Origin: Pseudomonas versuta
Lineage (GTDB): Bacteria; Pseudomonadota; Gammaproteobacteria; Pseudomonadales; Pseudomonadaceae
DNA length: 64,000 nt
Direction: 5' to 3'
Assembly (NCBI RefSeq): GCF_001294575.1
Contig: NZ_CP012676.1
Coordinates: 3,744,501 to 3,808,500, forward strand
The translations under genes were made by a program, and so were the position numbers. The notes below the pieces were generated by a model that was not told the DNA's origin, made no database searches, and saw only the letters and a program-made list of their open reading frames with translations. Numbering within the stretch: the stretch's first letter is position 1; each line of letters begins with the position of its first letter. Of the stretch, positions 13,432-23,192 are shown one piece after another.

Positions 13432-13914
13432 ATGGCTAAACAGAAGAAACACCCCACAGGGACCATCGCGCAGAATAAAAAAGCGCGACACGATTACTTC
13501 ATCGAACATCGGTTCGAGGCTGGTCTGGTCCTGGCCGGCTGGGAAGTAAAAAGTCTGCGTGCAGGCAAGGCACAGCTGGTCGACAGCTACGTGCTACTCA
13601 AGGACGGTGAAGCCTGGCTGCTTGGCAGCCATATTGCCCCCCTGACGACAGCCAGCACCCACGTCATTGCCGACCCTACGCGCAGCCGCAAACTGCTGCT
13701 TAACCAGCGCGAGCTGGAAAAGCTGTTTGCCGCGGTGCAGCAGAAGGGTTACGCCTGCGTCTGCCTCTCGCTTTACTGGAGCAAGCACTTGATCAAGTGC
13801 GAAATTGCCCTGGGTAAAGGCAAGAAGGAATACGACAAGCGTCATACCGAGCGTGAGCGTGACTCCGATCGCGAACTGCAGCGTGCAGTTCGCAACAAGG
13901 GCAAGGAAGACTAG
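13432..13914 (+). CDS. smpB: SsrA-binding protein SmpB
   Basis: Binds tmRNA and carries it to stalled ribosomes; its partner ssrA is in the same window about 9 kb away. 160 residues from ATG 13432 ([20 protein letters not shown]). The OB-fold core has the signatures [19 protein letters not shown] and [12 protein letters not shown], with a basic C-terminal tail ([19 protein letters not shown]) that fills the empty decoding site. The open frame extends far upstream, but only this ATG gives the conserved start. Confidence 0.97.
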   Translation: MAKQKKHPTGTIAQNKKARHDYFIEHRFEAGLVLAGWEVKSLRAGKAQLVDSYVLLKDGEAWLLGSHIAPLTTASTHVIADPTRSRKLLLNQRELEKLFAAVQQKGYACVCLSLYWSKHLIKCEIALGKGKKEYDKRHTERERDSDRELQRAVRNKGKED

Positions 13915-13931
13915 ACGTCCCTCCCCTGAGT

Positions 13932-13966
13932 ATCTGCAGGAGCGAGCTTGCCTCGCTCCTGCAGAT
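13932..13966. repeat. Long hairpin between convergent smpB and lldR (REP-like)
   Basis: Perfect 15-base arms ATCTGCAGGAGCGAG and CTCGCTCCTGCAGAT with a 5-base loop. The core (aGGAGCGAGCttGC) is the common Pseudomonas REP motif. There is no T-run, but it probably also limits read-through between the convergent genes. Confidence 0.7.
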
Positions 13967-13974
13967 CTGGCATT

Positions 13975-14742
13975 TCACAACCCATTACGCCGCTCTGCCC
14001 GCGCCATGCGCTGAACTTCCTGACGCACTTCTTCCAGCACTTCCTGCACATACACCAGATGCCGGCTTGCCACTTCCCGGGCATCTTCCGCACGACCCTC
14101 GATAATTGCCAGGTACAACTCGCGGTGCTGACTGATCAGCATGTCGCGCGTTTCGCTGCGCTGCTTGTACATGCCGCCGATATTGGTCACCACGTTGCGC
14201 TTGAGCAGATCGAATAGCCCGCGAATCGTGTGCAGCAACACGGCATTGTGACTGGCCTCCGCAATGGCCAAATGGAAACTGGCATCAGCTTCGCCCTCCT
14301 CGGCCCGACTAACTTCATCGACCCGCGCATAACAATCCTGCAACTGCTCGAACGCCAGGCGCAGGCGCTCACGGTCCATCTCGGTTGCACGCAATGCCGC
14401 GTAATACGCACATGACGCCTCAAGGGTATGCCGGAACTCCAGCAGATCACGCTGCGCTTCGGGGTTGCTTTCCAGCAGTTGCAGCAACGGGTCGCTAAAC
14501 GTCGTGCCCAGCGAACTCGCCACATAATTGCCGCCGCCCTGGCGACTGACCAGCAGACCTTTGGCCGACAACTTTTGAATCGCTTCACGCAATGAAGGGC
14601 GCGACACACCAAATTGTTCCGCCAGCGCACGCTCAGCCGGCAATCGCTCGCCGGACTTCAGCGTTCCCTCAAGGATCATGCCCTCAAGCTGCTCGACAAT
14701 ATCGTCCGACAAACGGCGCTGACGAATTTGATCAAACCCCAT
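13975..14742 (-). CDS. lldR: Lactate-responsive GntR/FadR-family regulator LldR
   Basis: 255 residues from ATG 14742 (MGFDQIRQRRLSDDIVEQLE). A GntR winged helix (LPAERALAEQFGVSRPSLREA) is followed by an FCD ligand domain (about 95-230). It is divergent from lldP-lut-dld and faces a perfect GntR-type palindrome upstream of lldP, so it most likely represses that operon until lactate binds. The upstream in-frame start (14811) lies in unconserved sequence. Confidence 0.92.
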   Translation of the reverse strand: MGFDQIRQRRLSDDIVEQLEGMILEGTLKSGERLPAERALAEQFGVSRPSLREAIQKLSAKGLLVSRQGGGNYVASSLGTTFSDPLLQLLESNPEAQRDLLEFRHTLEASCAYYAALRATEMDRERLRLAFEQLQDCYARVDEVSRAEEGEADASFHLAIAEASHNAVLLHTIRGLFDLLKRNVVTNIGGMYKQRSETRDMLISQHRELYLAIIEGRAEDAREVASRHLVYVQEVLEEVRQEVQRMARAERRNGL

Positions 14743-14935
14743 AACTGCTCTCCACCCTCCCAGCCACGCGCCGGGGGTCGCTATTCTCGCCGATTGGCGC
14801 AATCGGCACACTCATCAGAAACGCCGCTCTCGACCCCATCAGATGCACTGAACACGAACACCGCGAGAAAAGATTTAAGAGCGGCAAATTGACACATACC
14901 GCATAACGCTTTTAACCTAGCCGATAGCGGTTGTA

Positions 14936-14952
14936 AATTGGTAATACCAATT
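14936..14952 (+). promoter_or_regulatory. LldR-type operator upstream of lldP
   Basis: AATTGGTAATACCAATT is a perfect 17-base palindrome with the FCD-GntR core TGGT-N3-ACCA, very close to the published enteric LldR operator. It is 43 bases before the lldP ATG, in the lldR-lldP divergent region. Confidence 0.8.
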
Positions 14953-14994
14953 ATCCAAATGCGCTCGACCAATAACAATTAGGGGCCACCCCAT

Positions 14995-16689
14995 ATGCAA
15001 ACCTGGCAACAGCTCTATAGCCCGCTCGGCAGCCTCGGCCTGTCCGCTCTCGCGGCTGTCATTCCGATTGTGTTCTTCTTCCTGGCCTTGGCCGTGTTCC
15101 GTCTCAAAGGACACGTCGCCGGGAGCATTACCCTCGCCCTGTCGATTGTGGTGGCCATTTTTGCCTTCCAGATGCCTGTCGACATGGCCTTCGCAGCAGC
15201 CGGCTATGGATTTGCCTACGGCCTCTGGCCAATTGCCTGGATCATCGTTGCCGCGGTGTTCCTCTACAAACTGACGGTTAAAAGCGGCCAGTTTGAAATC
15301 ATCCGCAGCTCGGTCCTGTCGATCACTGACGACCAGCGTCTGCAAGTGCTGTTGATTGGCTTCTGCTTCGGAGCGTTCCTAGAAGGTGCCGCCGGTTTCG
15401 GCGCGCCGGTCGCGATTACTGCCGCATTGCTTGTAGGCCTGGGGTTCAACCCGCTGTACGCCGCGGGTCTGTGCCTGATTGCCAACACCGCCCCCGTGGC
15501 CTTCGGCGCCCTGGGCATCCCGATCATCGTCGCAGGCCAGGTAACGGGTATCGACTCATTCAAGATCGGCGCCATGGCTGGCCGCCAGCTGCCTTTGCTG
15601 TCGCTTTTCGTACCGTTCTGGCTGGTGTTCATGATGGACGGCCTGCGCGGCGTGCGTGAAACCTGGCCAGCTGCCCTGGTAGCCGGCTTAAGCTTCGCCG
15701 TCACCCAGTACTTCACCTCGAACTTCATTGGCCCTGAACTGCCGGACATCACCTCGGCCCTCGCCAGCCTGGTCAGCCTGACGCTGTTCCTGAAAGTCTG
15801 GCAGCCAAAGCGCACTGCTGGCGCACAGATCGCCGGCGTGTCCTCTGACGTAATCGTGACCGCCAGCGCAGGAGGTTTCGGCAAGCCAAGCAACCTCATG
15901 GCTTCGCCTTACAGCCTGATGCAGATTCTCAAAGCCTGGTCGCCGTTCCTGATCCTCACCGTTCTGGTGACCATCTGGACCCTCAAGCCGTTCAAGGCCC
16001 TGTTCTCACCGGGCGGCTCGATGTATGGCTGGGTGTTCAACTTCGCCATCCCGCACCTTGATCAATTAGTGATCAAAACTGCCCCCATCGTAAATGCACC
16101 GACCGCCATTGCTGCCGTGTTCAAACTGGACCCGATTTCAGCAACCGGCACAGCGATTTTCTTCTCTGCATTGATCTCGATGCTGATCCTGAAAATCAAC
16201 ATCAAAACTGGTCTTACCACTTTTAAAGAGACCCTCTACGAACTGCGCTGGCCGATCCTGTCCATCGGCATGGTGCTGGCCTTTGCCTTCGTCACCAACT
16301 ACTCGGGCATGTCTTCCACCATGGCTCTGGTACTGGCAGGTACAGGCGCGGCGTTCCCGTTCTTCTCGCCGTTCCTCGGCTGGCTGGGCGTGTTCCTGAC
16401 CGGCTCCGACACCTCGTCGAACGCCCTCTTCAGCTCGTTGCAAGCCACCACTGCACACCAGATCGGCGTCAGCGACGTATTGATGGTCGCGGCCAATACC
16501 AGCGGTGGCGTGACCGGCAAGATGATTTCTCCGCAATCGATCGCCGTGGCGTGTGCGGCCACCGGCCTGGTGGGCAAAGAGTCCGACCTGTTCCGCTTCA
16601 CCCTCAAACACAGCCTGTTCTTCGCCACCATCGTTGGCCTGATCACACTGGCACAGGCCTACTGGCTCACCGGCATGCTGGTGCACTAA
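14995..16689 (+). CDS. lldP: L-lactate permease
   Basis: A proton-coupled lactate (and glycolate) permease of the inner membrane, 564 residues, with about 12-14 hydrophobic segments. Family motifs include [39 protein letters not shown] and the late [18 protein letters not shown] and [19 protein letters not shown]. First gene of the lactate operon, downstream of the LldR operator. Length and motifs match the family. Confidence 0.97.
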   Translation: MQTWQQLYSPLGSLGLSALAAVIPIVFFFLALAVFRLKGHVAGSITLALSIVVAIFAFQMPVDMAFAAAGYGFAYGLWPIAWIIVAAVFLYKLTVKSGQFEIIRSSVLSITDDQRLQVLLIGFCFGAFLEGAAGFGAPVAITAALLVGLGFNPLYAAGLCLIANTAPVAFGALGIPIIVAGQVTGIDSFKIGAMAGRQLPLLSLFVPFWLVFMMDGLRGVRETWPAALVAGLSFAVTQYFTSNFIGPELPDITSALASLVSLTLFLKVWQPKRTAGAQIAGVSSDVIVTASAGGFGKPSNLMASPYSLMQILKAWSPFLILTVLVTIWTLKPFKALFSPGGSMYGWVFNFAIPHLDQLVIKTAPIVNAPTAIAAVFKLDPISATGTAIFFSALISMLILKINIKTGLTTFKETLYELRWPILSIGMVLAFAFVTNYSGMSSTMALVLAGTGAAFPFFSPFLGWLGVFLTGSDTSSNALFSSLQATTAHQIGVSDVLMVAANTSGGVTGKMISPQSIAVACAATGLVGKESDLFRFTLKHSLFFATIVGLITLAQAYWLTGMLVH

Positions 16690-16718
16690 TAGGGCTATGG
16701 TTACTGCACGATAAAAGG

Positions 16719-16738
16719 CGCCGGCCTGCATGCCGGCG
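16719..16738 (+). other. Hairpin between lldP and lutA
   Basis: CGCCGGC/GCCGGCG arms with a 6-base loop, in the 139-base gap after lldP. There is no T-run. It may stabilise the upstream lldP mRNA end or lower read-through into lutA; it looks too weak for full termination. Confidence 0.4.
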
Positions 16739-16828
16739 TCAGTCATTCAAAACCCGGTCTGCCTGGCGGCTGAAGACGGTTTCAGCTGCTGACGCGGACA
16801 CATAACCGGGACCACCCGGAGACGCCTG

Positions 16829-17650
16829 ATGAGCGAGCTTTTTTACAACGCCGTGCCGAATGCGACCCGCGTCGCCCCGCCTCTTCCAACACTTCGTCAA
16901 TACCCTTCGAAGCCGCGCAAGGTCTATCTGTTTGGCACCTGCGTAGTGGACCTGTTCTTCCCCGAAGCCGGGATGGACGCCATTCACCTGATCGAACGCG
17001 AAGGTATCGCAGTCGACTACCCCCAGGGCCAGAGCTGTTGCGGACAACCGGCTTACACCTCCGGTTACACCGATCAGGCCCGCGAAGTGGCACGTTCACA
17101 GCTGGCGTTGTTCGCCGAAGATTACCCCGTGGTCGTGCCGTCCGGTTCTTGTGCCGGGATGTTGCGCGAACACTACGAAGACTTGTTCAAGGACGAACCC
17201 GAGACCTTGAAAAAGGTCCATGCCCTGGCCGAACGCACCTTCGAACTCACCGAATTCCTGCTGTTCGTGTGCAAGGTGCAATTCAAGGACAGTGGTGCCC
17301 CCGTCAAAGTGGCACTGCATACCTCATGCTCCGCCCGGCGCGAAATGAACACCCACCTGCATGGCCGCGAAATGCTCGCGCAACTGAGTAATGTTGAGCG
17401 CATCGACCACAGCCACGAAAGTGAATGCTGCGGTTTTGGTGGGACATTCAGCGTACGCATGCCGGATATTTCCGGGGCCATGGTCGCCGACAAGACCCGC
17501 GCCTTGATTGAAACCGGCGCGCACCAGGTACTGACTGCCGACTGCGGCTGCCTGATGAATATCAATGGCTCGCTGGAAAAACAGAAACAGGCCCTGCGCG
17601 GCCAGCATCTTGCCAGCTTCTTGTGGCAGCGCACCGGAGGACAGCAATGA
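16829..17650 (+). CDS. lutA: L-lactate utilisation protein LutA (LldE), cysteine-rich Fe-S subunit
   Basis: Part of the LutABC complex that oxidises L-lactate to pyruvate without LldD. 273 residues with two CCG-type cysteine-rich domains: CVVDLFFPEAG...QSCCGQPAYTSGY in the first half and HTSCSARREMNTH...ESECCGFGGTFSVRMPD in the second. Such domains bind Fe-S or heterodisulfide-like centres. The stop overlaps the lutB start (ATGA). Confidence 0.94.
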   Translation: MSELFYNAVPNATRVAPPLPTLRQYPSKPRKVYLFGTCVVDLFFPEAGMDAIHLIEREGIAVDYPQGQSCCGQPAYTSGYTDQAREVARSQLALFAEDYPVVVPSGSCAGMLREHYEDLFKDEPETLKKVHALAERTFELTEFLLFVCKVQFKDSGAPVKVALHTSCSARREMNTHLHGREMLAQLSNVERIDHSHESECCGFGGTFSVRMPDISGAMVADKTRALIETGAHQVLTADCGCLMNINGSLEKQKQALRGQHLASFLWQRTGGQQ

Positions 17651-19107
17651 GCACTAGCACACTGATCCCCACCGTCGCAGTTGAAGAAGACTTCCGCGAG
17701 CGCGCCCACGAAGCCTTGGCTGACACGCAACTGCGAAATAACTTCCGCAGTGCCATGGACTCGTTGATGACCAAACGCGCCGCGTCCTTCAGCGACGCCC
17801 ATGAGCGCGAGCATTTGCGAGCCCTGGGCAATGCCGTGCGCGCCCGCGCCTTATCCAAACTGCCCGACCTGCTGGAACGACTGGAAGCCAACCTGACTCG
17901 CAACGGGGTACAGGTGCATTGGGCCGAAACCGTCGACCAGGCCAATGAAATCGTGATGTCGATTGCTCGCCGGCGCGCTGCCAAGCAAGTGATCAAAGGC
18001 AAATCGATGGTCAGCGAAGAGATGGAGATGAACCACGTGCTTGGCGCCCAAGGCATTGAATGCCTTGAGTCCGACATGGGCGAGTACATCGTTCAACTCG
18101 ACAACGAGAAGCCATCCCACATCATCATGCCCGCGATCCACAAGAACGCCGGGCAAGTGGCTGACTTGTTCCACGAAAAACTCGGTGTGGACTACACCAA
18201 AGACGTCGATCAATTGATCCAGATCGGCCGACGCGTCCTGCGCCAGAAATTCTTTGAAGCTGACATCGGCGTGTCCGGGGTCAACTTCGCGGTCGCCGAA
18301 ACAGGCACCCTGTTGCTGGTGGAAAACGAAGGCAACGGCCGCATGTCCACCACCGTGCCGCCGGTGCATATCGCCGTAACCGGCATCGAAAAAGTCGTCG
18401 AGCATCTACGTGATGTGGTGCCGCTGCTGTCATTGCTGACACGCTCGGCCCTCGGCCAGCCGATCACCACCTACGTCAACATGATCTCCGGCCCGCGCAA
18501 ACCCGGCGAACTGGATGGCCCCGAAGAAGTGCATCTGGTACTGCTAGACAACGGTCGCAGTCAGGCATTTGCCGACAGCGAGCTACGTCAGACGCTGAAC
18601 TGCATCCGTTGTGGTGCCTGCATGAACCACTGCCCGGTGTACACGCGCATTGGCGGTCATGCCTACGGCGAGGTTTACCCCGGTCCGATCGGTGCAATCA
18701 TCACGCCGCACATGGTGGGCCTGGCCAAAGTGCCGGATCACCCTAGCGCCTCGTCGCTGTGCGGTGCCTGTGGCGAAGTGTGCCCGGTAAAAATTCCGAT
18801 CCCGGCCCTGCTGCGCCGCCTGCGCGAAGAGAACGTCAAAGCACCGGATGCCTCGCCCCGAATCATGCGCGGCCAGGGCAGCAAGTACTCGCGCAAAGAG
18901 CGTCTGGTCTGGAACATGTGGGCCAGGCTTAACAGCTCCCCCACCCTGTACCGCGTGTTTCTCAAGGCCGCTACCCGCCTGCGCGGGCTCACGCCGAGCA
19001 ATGTCGGGCCGTGGACGCAAAACCACAGCGCCCCCAAACCCGCTGCCCGCTCCCTGCACGATATGGCCCGCGAGCACTTGGCGAAGAAATCGGGAGACCC
19101 GCGATGA
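17647..19107 (+). CDS. lutB: L-lactate utilisation protein LutB (LldF), ferredoxin-like Fe-S subunit
   Basis: 486 residues from ATG 17647. An N-terminal LUD domain (about 70-300, with KQVIKGKSMVSEEMEMNH) is followed by two 4Fe-4S motifs, CIRCGACMNHCPVYTRIGG and LCGACGEVCPVKIP. It passes electrons from lactate oxidation within LutABC. Overlaps lutA by 4 bases and lutC by 4 bases, so the three subunits are probably made in fixed ratio. Confidence 0.95.
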   Translation: MSTSTLIPTVAVEEDFRERAHEALADTQLRNNFRSAMDSLMTKRAASFSDAHEREHLRALGNAVRARALSKLPDLLERLEANLTRNGVQVHWAETVDQANEIVMSIARRRAAKQVIKGKSMVSEEMEMNHVLGAQGIECLESDMGEYIVQLDNEKPSHIIMPAIHKNAGQVADLFHEKLGVDYTKDVDQLIQIGRRVLRQKFFEADIGVSGVNFAVAETGTLLLVENEGNGRMSTTVPPVHIAVTGIEKVVEHLRDVVPLLSLLTRSALGQPITTYVNMISGPRKPGELDGPEEVHLVLLDNGRSQAFADSELRQTLNCIRCGACMNHCPVYTRIGGHAYGEVYPGPIGAIITPHMVGLAKVPDHPSASSLCGACGEVCPVKIPIPALLRRLREENVKAPDASPRIMRGQGSKYSRKERLVWNMWARLNSSPTLYRVFLKAATRLRGLTPSNVGPWTQNHSAPKPAARSLHDMAREHLAKKSGDPR

Positions 19108-19775
19108 GCGCTAAACAAAACATCCTCAACAAGCTGCGCAACAGTCTGACAGGGACCACACCGGTGCCTGACAACTTCGACGAAGTGCTGGTCACAGAGC
19201 CATGGACCTACACCCCGGAACAACGCATCCCTCAGCTACGCAAACTGATGGAAGCGGTGCATACCGAGATCCACCTCAGCACCGAACAGGACTGGCCGGC
19301 GCTGTTGGCGCAATTGGTCACCGACCGGCAGTTACCGAGCCTGTTGATCGCGCCCGCCACAGCACACGGGCAGAAAGTGACGACGCATTGGGCGCAGAAT
19401 CCTGGGCTGCCGACTCTCAAGGCCTACAACCGTCCCGTGGAAGAATGGAAAGCCGAACTGTTCAATGACACCCCGGCCAGCCTGACCACGACCCTGGGCG
19501 CAATTGCCGCCACCGGCAGTTTGATCATGTGGCCGACGGCTGAAGAGCCGCGCTTGATGAGCCTGGTGCCACCCGTGCATTTCGCCCTGCTCAAAGCCAG
19601 TGAAATCCGCGACAACTTCTATCAAGTGCAGCGAGAAATGAACTGGGCAGCCGGCATGCCAACCAATGCCCTGCTGGTGTCCGGCCCATCGAAAACCGCC
19701 GACATTGAGCAAGTGCTGGCCTACGGTGCCCACGGTCCGAAAGACTTGGTGGTGTTGATCCTGGAGGATGCATGA
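19104..19775 (+). CDS. lutC: L-lactate utilisation protein LutC (LldG), LUD domain
   Basis: 223 residues from ATG 19104 (MSAKQNILNKLRNSLTG), overlapping lutB by 4 bases. The LUD domain core is GAIAATGSLIMWPTAEEPRL followed by LVPPVHFALLKASEI. Third subunit of the L-lactate oxidation complex. The frame is open upstream within lutB, but the overlapping ATG gives the conserved start. Its stop overlaps the dld start. Confidence 0.93.
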   Translation: MSAKQNILNKLRNSLTGTTPVPDNFDEVLVTEPWTYTPEQRIPQLRKLMEAVHTEIHLSTEQDWPALLAQLVTDRQLPSLLIAPATAHGQKVTTHWAQNPGLPTLKAYNRPVEEWKAELFNDTPASLTTTLGAIAATGSLIMWPTAEEPRLMSLVPPVHFALLKASEIRDNFYQVQREMNWAAGMPTNALLVSGPSKTADIEQVLAYGAHGPKDLVVLILEDA

Positions 19776-22576
19776 GCCTGCCCGCTGCCTTTGTGCGAGA
19801 CGCTGAACGATTGATCGCGCAAGACCGCCGTTTCGACGATCCGCTTTCAACCCTGGCTTTTGGTACTGACGCGAGCTTTTATCGGCTGATTCCCAAGCTG
19901 GTGATACGCGTCGAGTCTGAGGACGAAGTAGTCGAACTGTTGCGCCTCGCCCGCCGCGACCAGGTGCCGGTGACGTTTCGCGCCGCCGGCACCAGCTTGT
20001 CGGGCCAGGCCATCAGCGACTCGGTGCTGATCGTGCTTGGGGATAACTGGAACGCCAAGGAAATACGTGGCCAGGGTATGCAAATCCGCCTGCAACCCGG
20101 CGTCATCGGCGCCCAGGCCAACGCCTGGCTGGCACCATTCGGGCGCAAGATCGGCCCTGACCCGGCCTCGATCAACGCCTGCAAAATCGGCGGCATCGTC
20201 GCCAACAATGCCAGCGGCATGTGTTGCGGCACCGCGCAAAACACCTACCACACCCTGGCTGGCCTGCGCGTAGTACTGGCCGACGGTACCCGGGTCGACA
20301 CCGAAGACGCGAGCAGCGTCGCCGCCTTCCGCCAAAGCCATGGCCCATTGCTCGAACAGCTGGCGACATTGGCCCGCGAGACCCGCGCCAATACCGAACT
20401 GGCTGCAAAAATTCGCCATAAATACCGTCTGAAAAACACCACCGGCCTGTCACTCAACGCCCTGGTGGATTTCGACGACCCGCTGGATATTCTCAGCCAC
20501 CTGCTGGTGGGCAGCGAAGGCACTCTGGGCTTTATCAGCGCGGTGACCTACGACACGGTGATCGATCATCCGAACAAAGCCTCGGCACTGATCGTGTTCC
20601 CCGATGTTGAAACCTGCTGCAACGCCGTCACCGTCCTGAAAAATCAACCGGTGTCAGCCGTAGAACTATTGGACCGTCGCAGCCTGCGCTCGGTGCAGGA
20701 CAAGCCGGGCATGCCGGCTTTCGTACAACAATTGTCGGCCAATGCCTGTGCCCTGCTGATCGAATCCCGCGCCGCAACCTCGACTTTATTACACGAACAA
20801 CTGGCACAAATCATGGCGTCAGTGGCGGCGTTCCCGGTCGAGAAACAAGTCGACTTCACCGAGGACCCGGTCGAAAACGCCAAGCTGTGGGCAATCCGCA
20901 AAGACACCTTCCCGGCCGTCGGCGCCGTACGCAAAACCGGGACCACGGTGATCATCGAAGACGTGACCTTCCCGGTCGAACAACTGGCCATCGGCGTCAA
21001 TCGCCTGATCGAGCTGTTCGACAAACACCACTACGACGAAGCGATCCTGTTTGGCCATGCACTGGAGGGCAATCTGCACTTCGTCTTCACCCAGGGCTTC
21101 AACAACCCCGAAGAAGTGGCGCGCTACCAGGCGTTTATGGATGACGTGGCGCAGCTGGTTGCCGTGGAATTTGGCGGTTCGCTCAAGGCTGAACATGGCA
21201 CCGGGCGCAATATGGCGCCGTTCGTAGAACTGGAATGGGGCAGCGATGCCTACCAGTTAATGTGGCAGCTCAAGCGCTTGCTGGACCCCCAGGGCATTCT
21301 CAACCCCGACGTGGTCCTCAGCGAAGACCCGCACATCCATCTCAAGCACCTTAAACCGATGCCCGCCGCAGACGAGATTGTGGATAAGTGCATCGAATGC
21401 GGTTTTTGCGAGCCGGTCTGCCCATCAAAAGGCCTGACCCTCAGCCCGCGCCAGCGGATTGTGATCTGGCGCGACATTCAGGCCAAAAAACGCGCAGGGA
21501 TTGACACCCTTGAGCTAGAAAAAGCCTACGCCTACCAAGGAATCGACACCTGCGCCGCTACCGGTTTATGCGCACAGCGTTGTCCGGTCGGCATCAACAC
21601 CGGCGAGCTGGTAAAAAAACTCCGGGCCCGCAGCGCAAGGAATGTGAAAACCGCCGACTGGTTGGGCAATCATTTTGCTACCACGCTGCAAGGTGCCCGT
21701 TTCATGCTGCATGCGGCCAATGGCGCACGCATGTTGCTGGGCGCGCCACGGCTGGGCAAAATCTCGGCCGCACTGACCAAAGCCAGCAAAGGCCGCGTGC
21801 CGTTGTGGACCAATGCCATGCCACAACCCGAACGCGCGATTCGACTCAGCCCTGCGGTCAAGGATGCACGACCGCGAGTGGTATATCTGGCGGCGTGTGT
21901 TTCGCGAGTGATGGGGCCGGCGGCAGGCGATAGCGAGCAAATGTCGCTGCTGGATAAAACCCGTGGTCTGCTGGAAAAAGCCGGTTACCAGGTTGTGTTC
22001 CCCGACGACATGGACAGCCTGTGCTGCGGCCAGCCGTTTGCCTCCAAAGGCTATGCCGAACAAGCGGAACACAAGCGCCAGGAACTCATCGGCGCACTGC
22101 TGCATGCCAGCCGCGGCGGGCTTGATCCGGTCTACTGCGACACCAGCCCGTGTACCTTGCGCCTGGTGCAAGACCTTAAAGAATCGCGTCTGGACCTGTA
22201 TGACCCGGTGCGCTTCATCCGCACCCACCTTGTGGACAAGTTGAGTTTCACCCCGCAAGCCGCACCGATTGCTGTGCACGTCACGTGCAGCACCCAGCAC
22301 TTGGGCGAAAGCCAGGCACTGATCGACATCGCACGCCTGTGCAGTACCCAGGTAGTAATTCCCGAAGGGATTCATTGCTGCGGGTTTGCCGGCGACAAGG
22401 GCTTCACCACACCGGAGTTGAACGCCCACTCGCTGCGTACTCTGAAGGACGCCGTACAGCATTGCAGTGAAGGTATATCGACAAGCCGCACATGCGAAAT
22501 CGGTCTGAGCCAGCATGGCGGGATTGATTATCACGGGCTGGTGTATCTGGTAGACCGGGTGACCACCGCTCTGTAA
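19772..22576 (+). CDS. FAD and Fe-S D-lactate dehydrogenase (Dld-II type, fused cysteine-rich domain)
   Basis: Oxidises D-lactate (or a related 2-hydroxyacid) to pyruvate, feeding electrons to the quinone pool. 934 residues in order: FAD-binding type 4 domain (about 40-260; PVTFRAAGTSLSGQAISDSV), FAD-oxidase C-terminal domain (about 270-520; GTGRNMAPFVELEWG), two 4Fe-4S motifs (CIECGFCEPVCPSKG, CAATGLCAQRCPVGIN) and CCG domains (CCGQPFASKGYAEQ, CCGFAGDKGF). It overlaps lutC by 4 bases; together with LutABC the operon handles both lactate enantiomers. Confidence 0.93.
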   Translation: MSLPAAFVRDAERLIAQDRRFDDPLSTLAFGTDASFYRLIPKLVIRVESEDEVVELLRLARRDQVPVTFRAAGTSLSGQAISDSVLIVLGDNWNAKEIRGQGMQIRLQPGVIGAQANAWLAPFGRKIGPDPASINACKIGGIVANNASGMCCGTAQNTYHTLAGLRVVLADGTRVDTEDASSVAAFRQSHGPLLEQLATLARETRANTELAAKIRHKYRLKNTTGLSLNALVDFDDPLDILSHLLVGSEGTLGFISAVTYDTVIDHPNKASALIVFPDVETCCNAVTVLKNQPVSAVELLDRRSLRSVQDKPGMPAFVQQLSANACALLIESRAATSTLLHEQLAQIMASVAAFPVEKQVDFTEDPVENAKLWAIRKDTFPAVGAVRKTGTTVIIEDVTFPVEQLAIGVNRLIELFDKHHYDEAILFGHALEGNLHFVFTQGFNNPEEVARYQAFMDDVAQLVAVEFGGSLKAEHGTGRNMAPFVELEWGSDAYQLMWQLKRLLDPQGILNPDVVLSEDPHIHLKHLKPMPAADEIVDKCIECGFCEPVCPSKGLTLSPRQRIVIWRDIQAKKRAGIDTLELEKAYAYQGIDTCAATGLCAQRCPVGINTGELVKKLRARSARNVKTADWLGNHFATTLQGARFMLHAANGARMLLGAPRLGKISAALTKASKGRVPLWTNAMPQPERAIRLSPAVKDARPRVVYLAACVSRVMGPAAGDSEQMSLLDKTRGLLEKAGYQVVFPDDMDSLCCGQPFASKGYAEQAEHKRQELIGALLHASRGGLDPVYCDTSPCTLRLVQDLKESRLDLYDPVRFIRTHLVDKLSFTPQAAPIAVHVTCSTQHLGESQALIDIARLCSTQVVIPEGIHCCGFAGDKGFTTPELNAHSLRTLKDAVQHCSEGISTSRTCEIGLSQHGGIDYHGLVYLVDRVTTAL

Positions 22577-22587
22577 GAGCGGGATTG

Positions 22588-22631
22588 CTCCCACAGTTTT
22601 TGGCAGTTTTTGTGGGAGCTGGCTTGCCAGC
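22588..22631. repeat. Paired REP-like hairpins after the lactate operon
   Basis: GCTCCCACA (22588-22596) pairs with TGTGGGAGC (22611-22619), and GCTGGC/GCCAGC (22618-22631) forms a second stem. The motif TGTGGGAGCTGGCTTGCCAGC is a typical Pseudomonas extragenic repeat. It probably protects or ends the lldP-dld transcript. Confidence 0.65.
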
Positions 22632-22743
22632 AATGCCCTTCCGGCCACCCAAAAATCGCCCCGCTTTTGGGCACAAAAAAAATGATTCAATGATGGCCAA
22701 ATACAAGCAGAACTCCTGAGCACGGCTATAGTCAATTGGCTTG

Positions 22744-22789
22744 ATGCCCCACGATTTGGGGCATATAACCGAGCCCGGAAACACCGGGC
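22744..22789 (+). promoter_or_regulatory. Two tandem hairpins in the leader of the small exported protein gene
   Basis: ATGCCCC/GGGGCAT (22744-22764) and GCCCGG/CCGGGC (22773-22789) are two compact stems 8 bases apart. They end 27 bases before the ATG at 22817, which has an AAGGAG ribosome site. Neither has a T-run. They may stabilise the mRNA or regulate translation. Confidence 0.4.
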
Positions 22790-22816
22790 CTATCATGTGC
22801 ACAAGGAGTTTTCCCC

Positions 22817-23116
22817 ATGAAGCGTACCGCTCTTGCTGGTCTGTTTATTTCCGCTGTGATGTTGGCCTCTCCGGTGTTTGCGGCTGAAACCATTCCTGCG
22901 AAGGATGATTTGTGCGCCATCAACCTGCAAAAAATTGAAAACGCCATGGCTACTTCTGGCCAGACAAGCGAAAACACGTCCGACGACATCAAGGCCGGTT
23001 ACGATAAGGCCAAAGCCGAAAAAGCTGGCGGCGATGACAAAGCCTGCATTTCTACCTCCACCCAAGTGCTCCAGCGGATCCAGGATGTCAACAAAGGTGG
23101 TGGTGACGGCAAGTAA
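22817..23116 (+). CDS. Small exported protein of unknown function
   Basis: 99 residues. A clear signal peptide (MKRTALAGLFISAVMLASPVFA) probably cuts after VFA, leaving a mature protein of about 77 residues that is hydrophilic, rich in Lys, Asp and Ala, and has two cysteines (in DDLCAI and DKACIS) that could form a disulfide. Residues 40-90 look helical. A good AAGGAG site precedes the start. It lies just before ssrA. I do not recognise a family beyond 'conserved in Pseudomonas'; a periplasmic location is inferred. Confidence 0.75.
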   Translation: MKRTALAGLFISAVMLASPVFAAETIPAKDDLCAINLQKIENAMATSGQTSENTSDDIKAGYDKAKAEKAGGDDKACISTSTQVLQRIQDVNKGGGDGK

Positions 23117-23192
23117 ACCCTTGATGGGGTTGGCCTTCTGCGCTGGATAGGCGTAGACTCCGCTAGCTTGCTGGTTATACACAGCAAGCATC

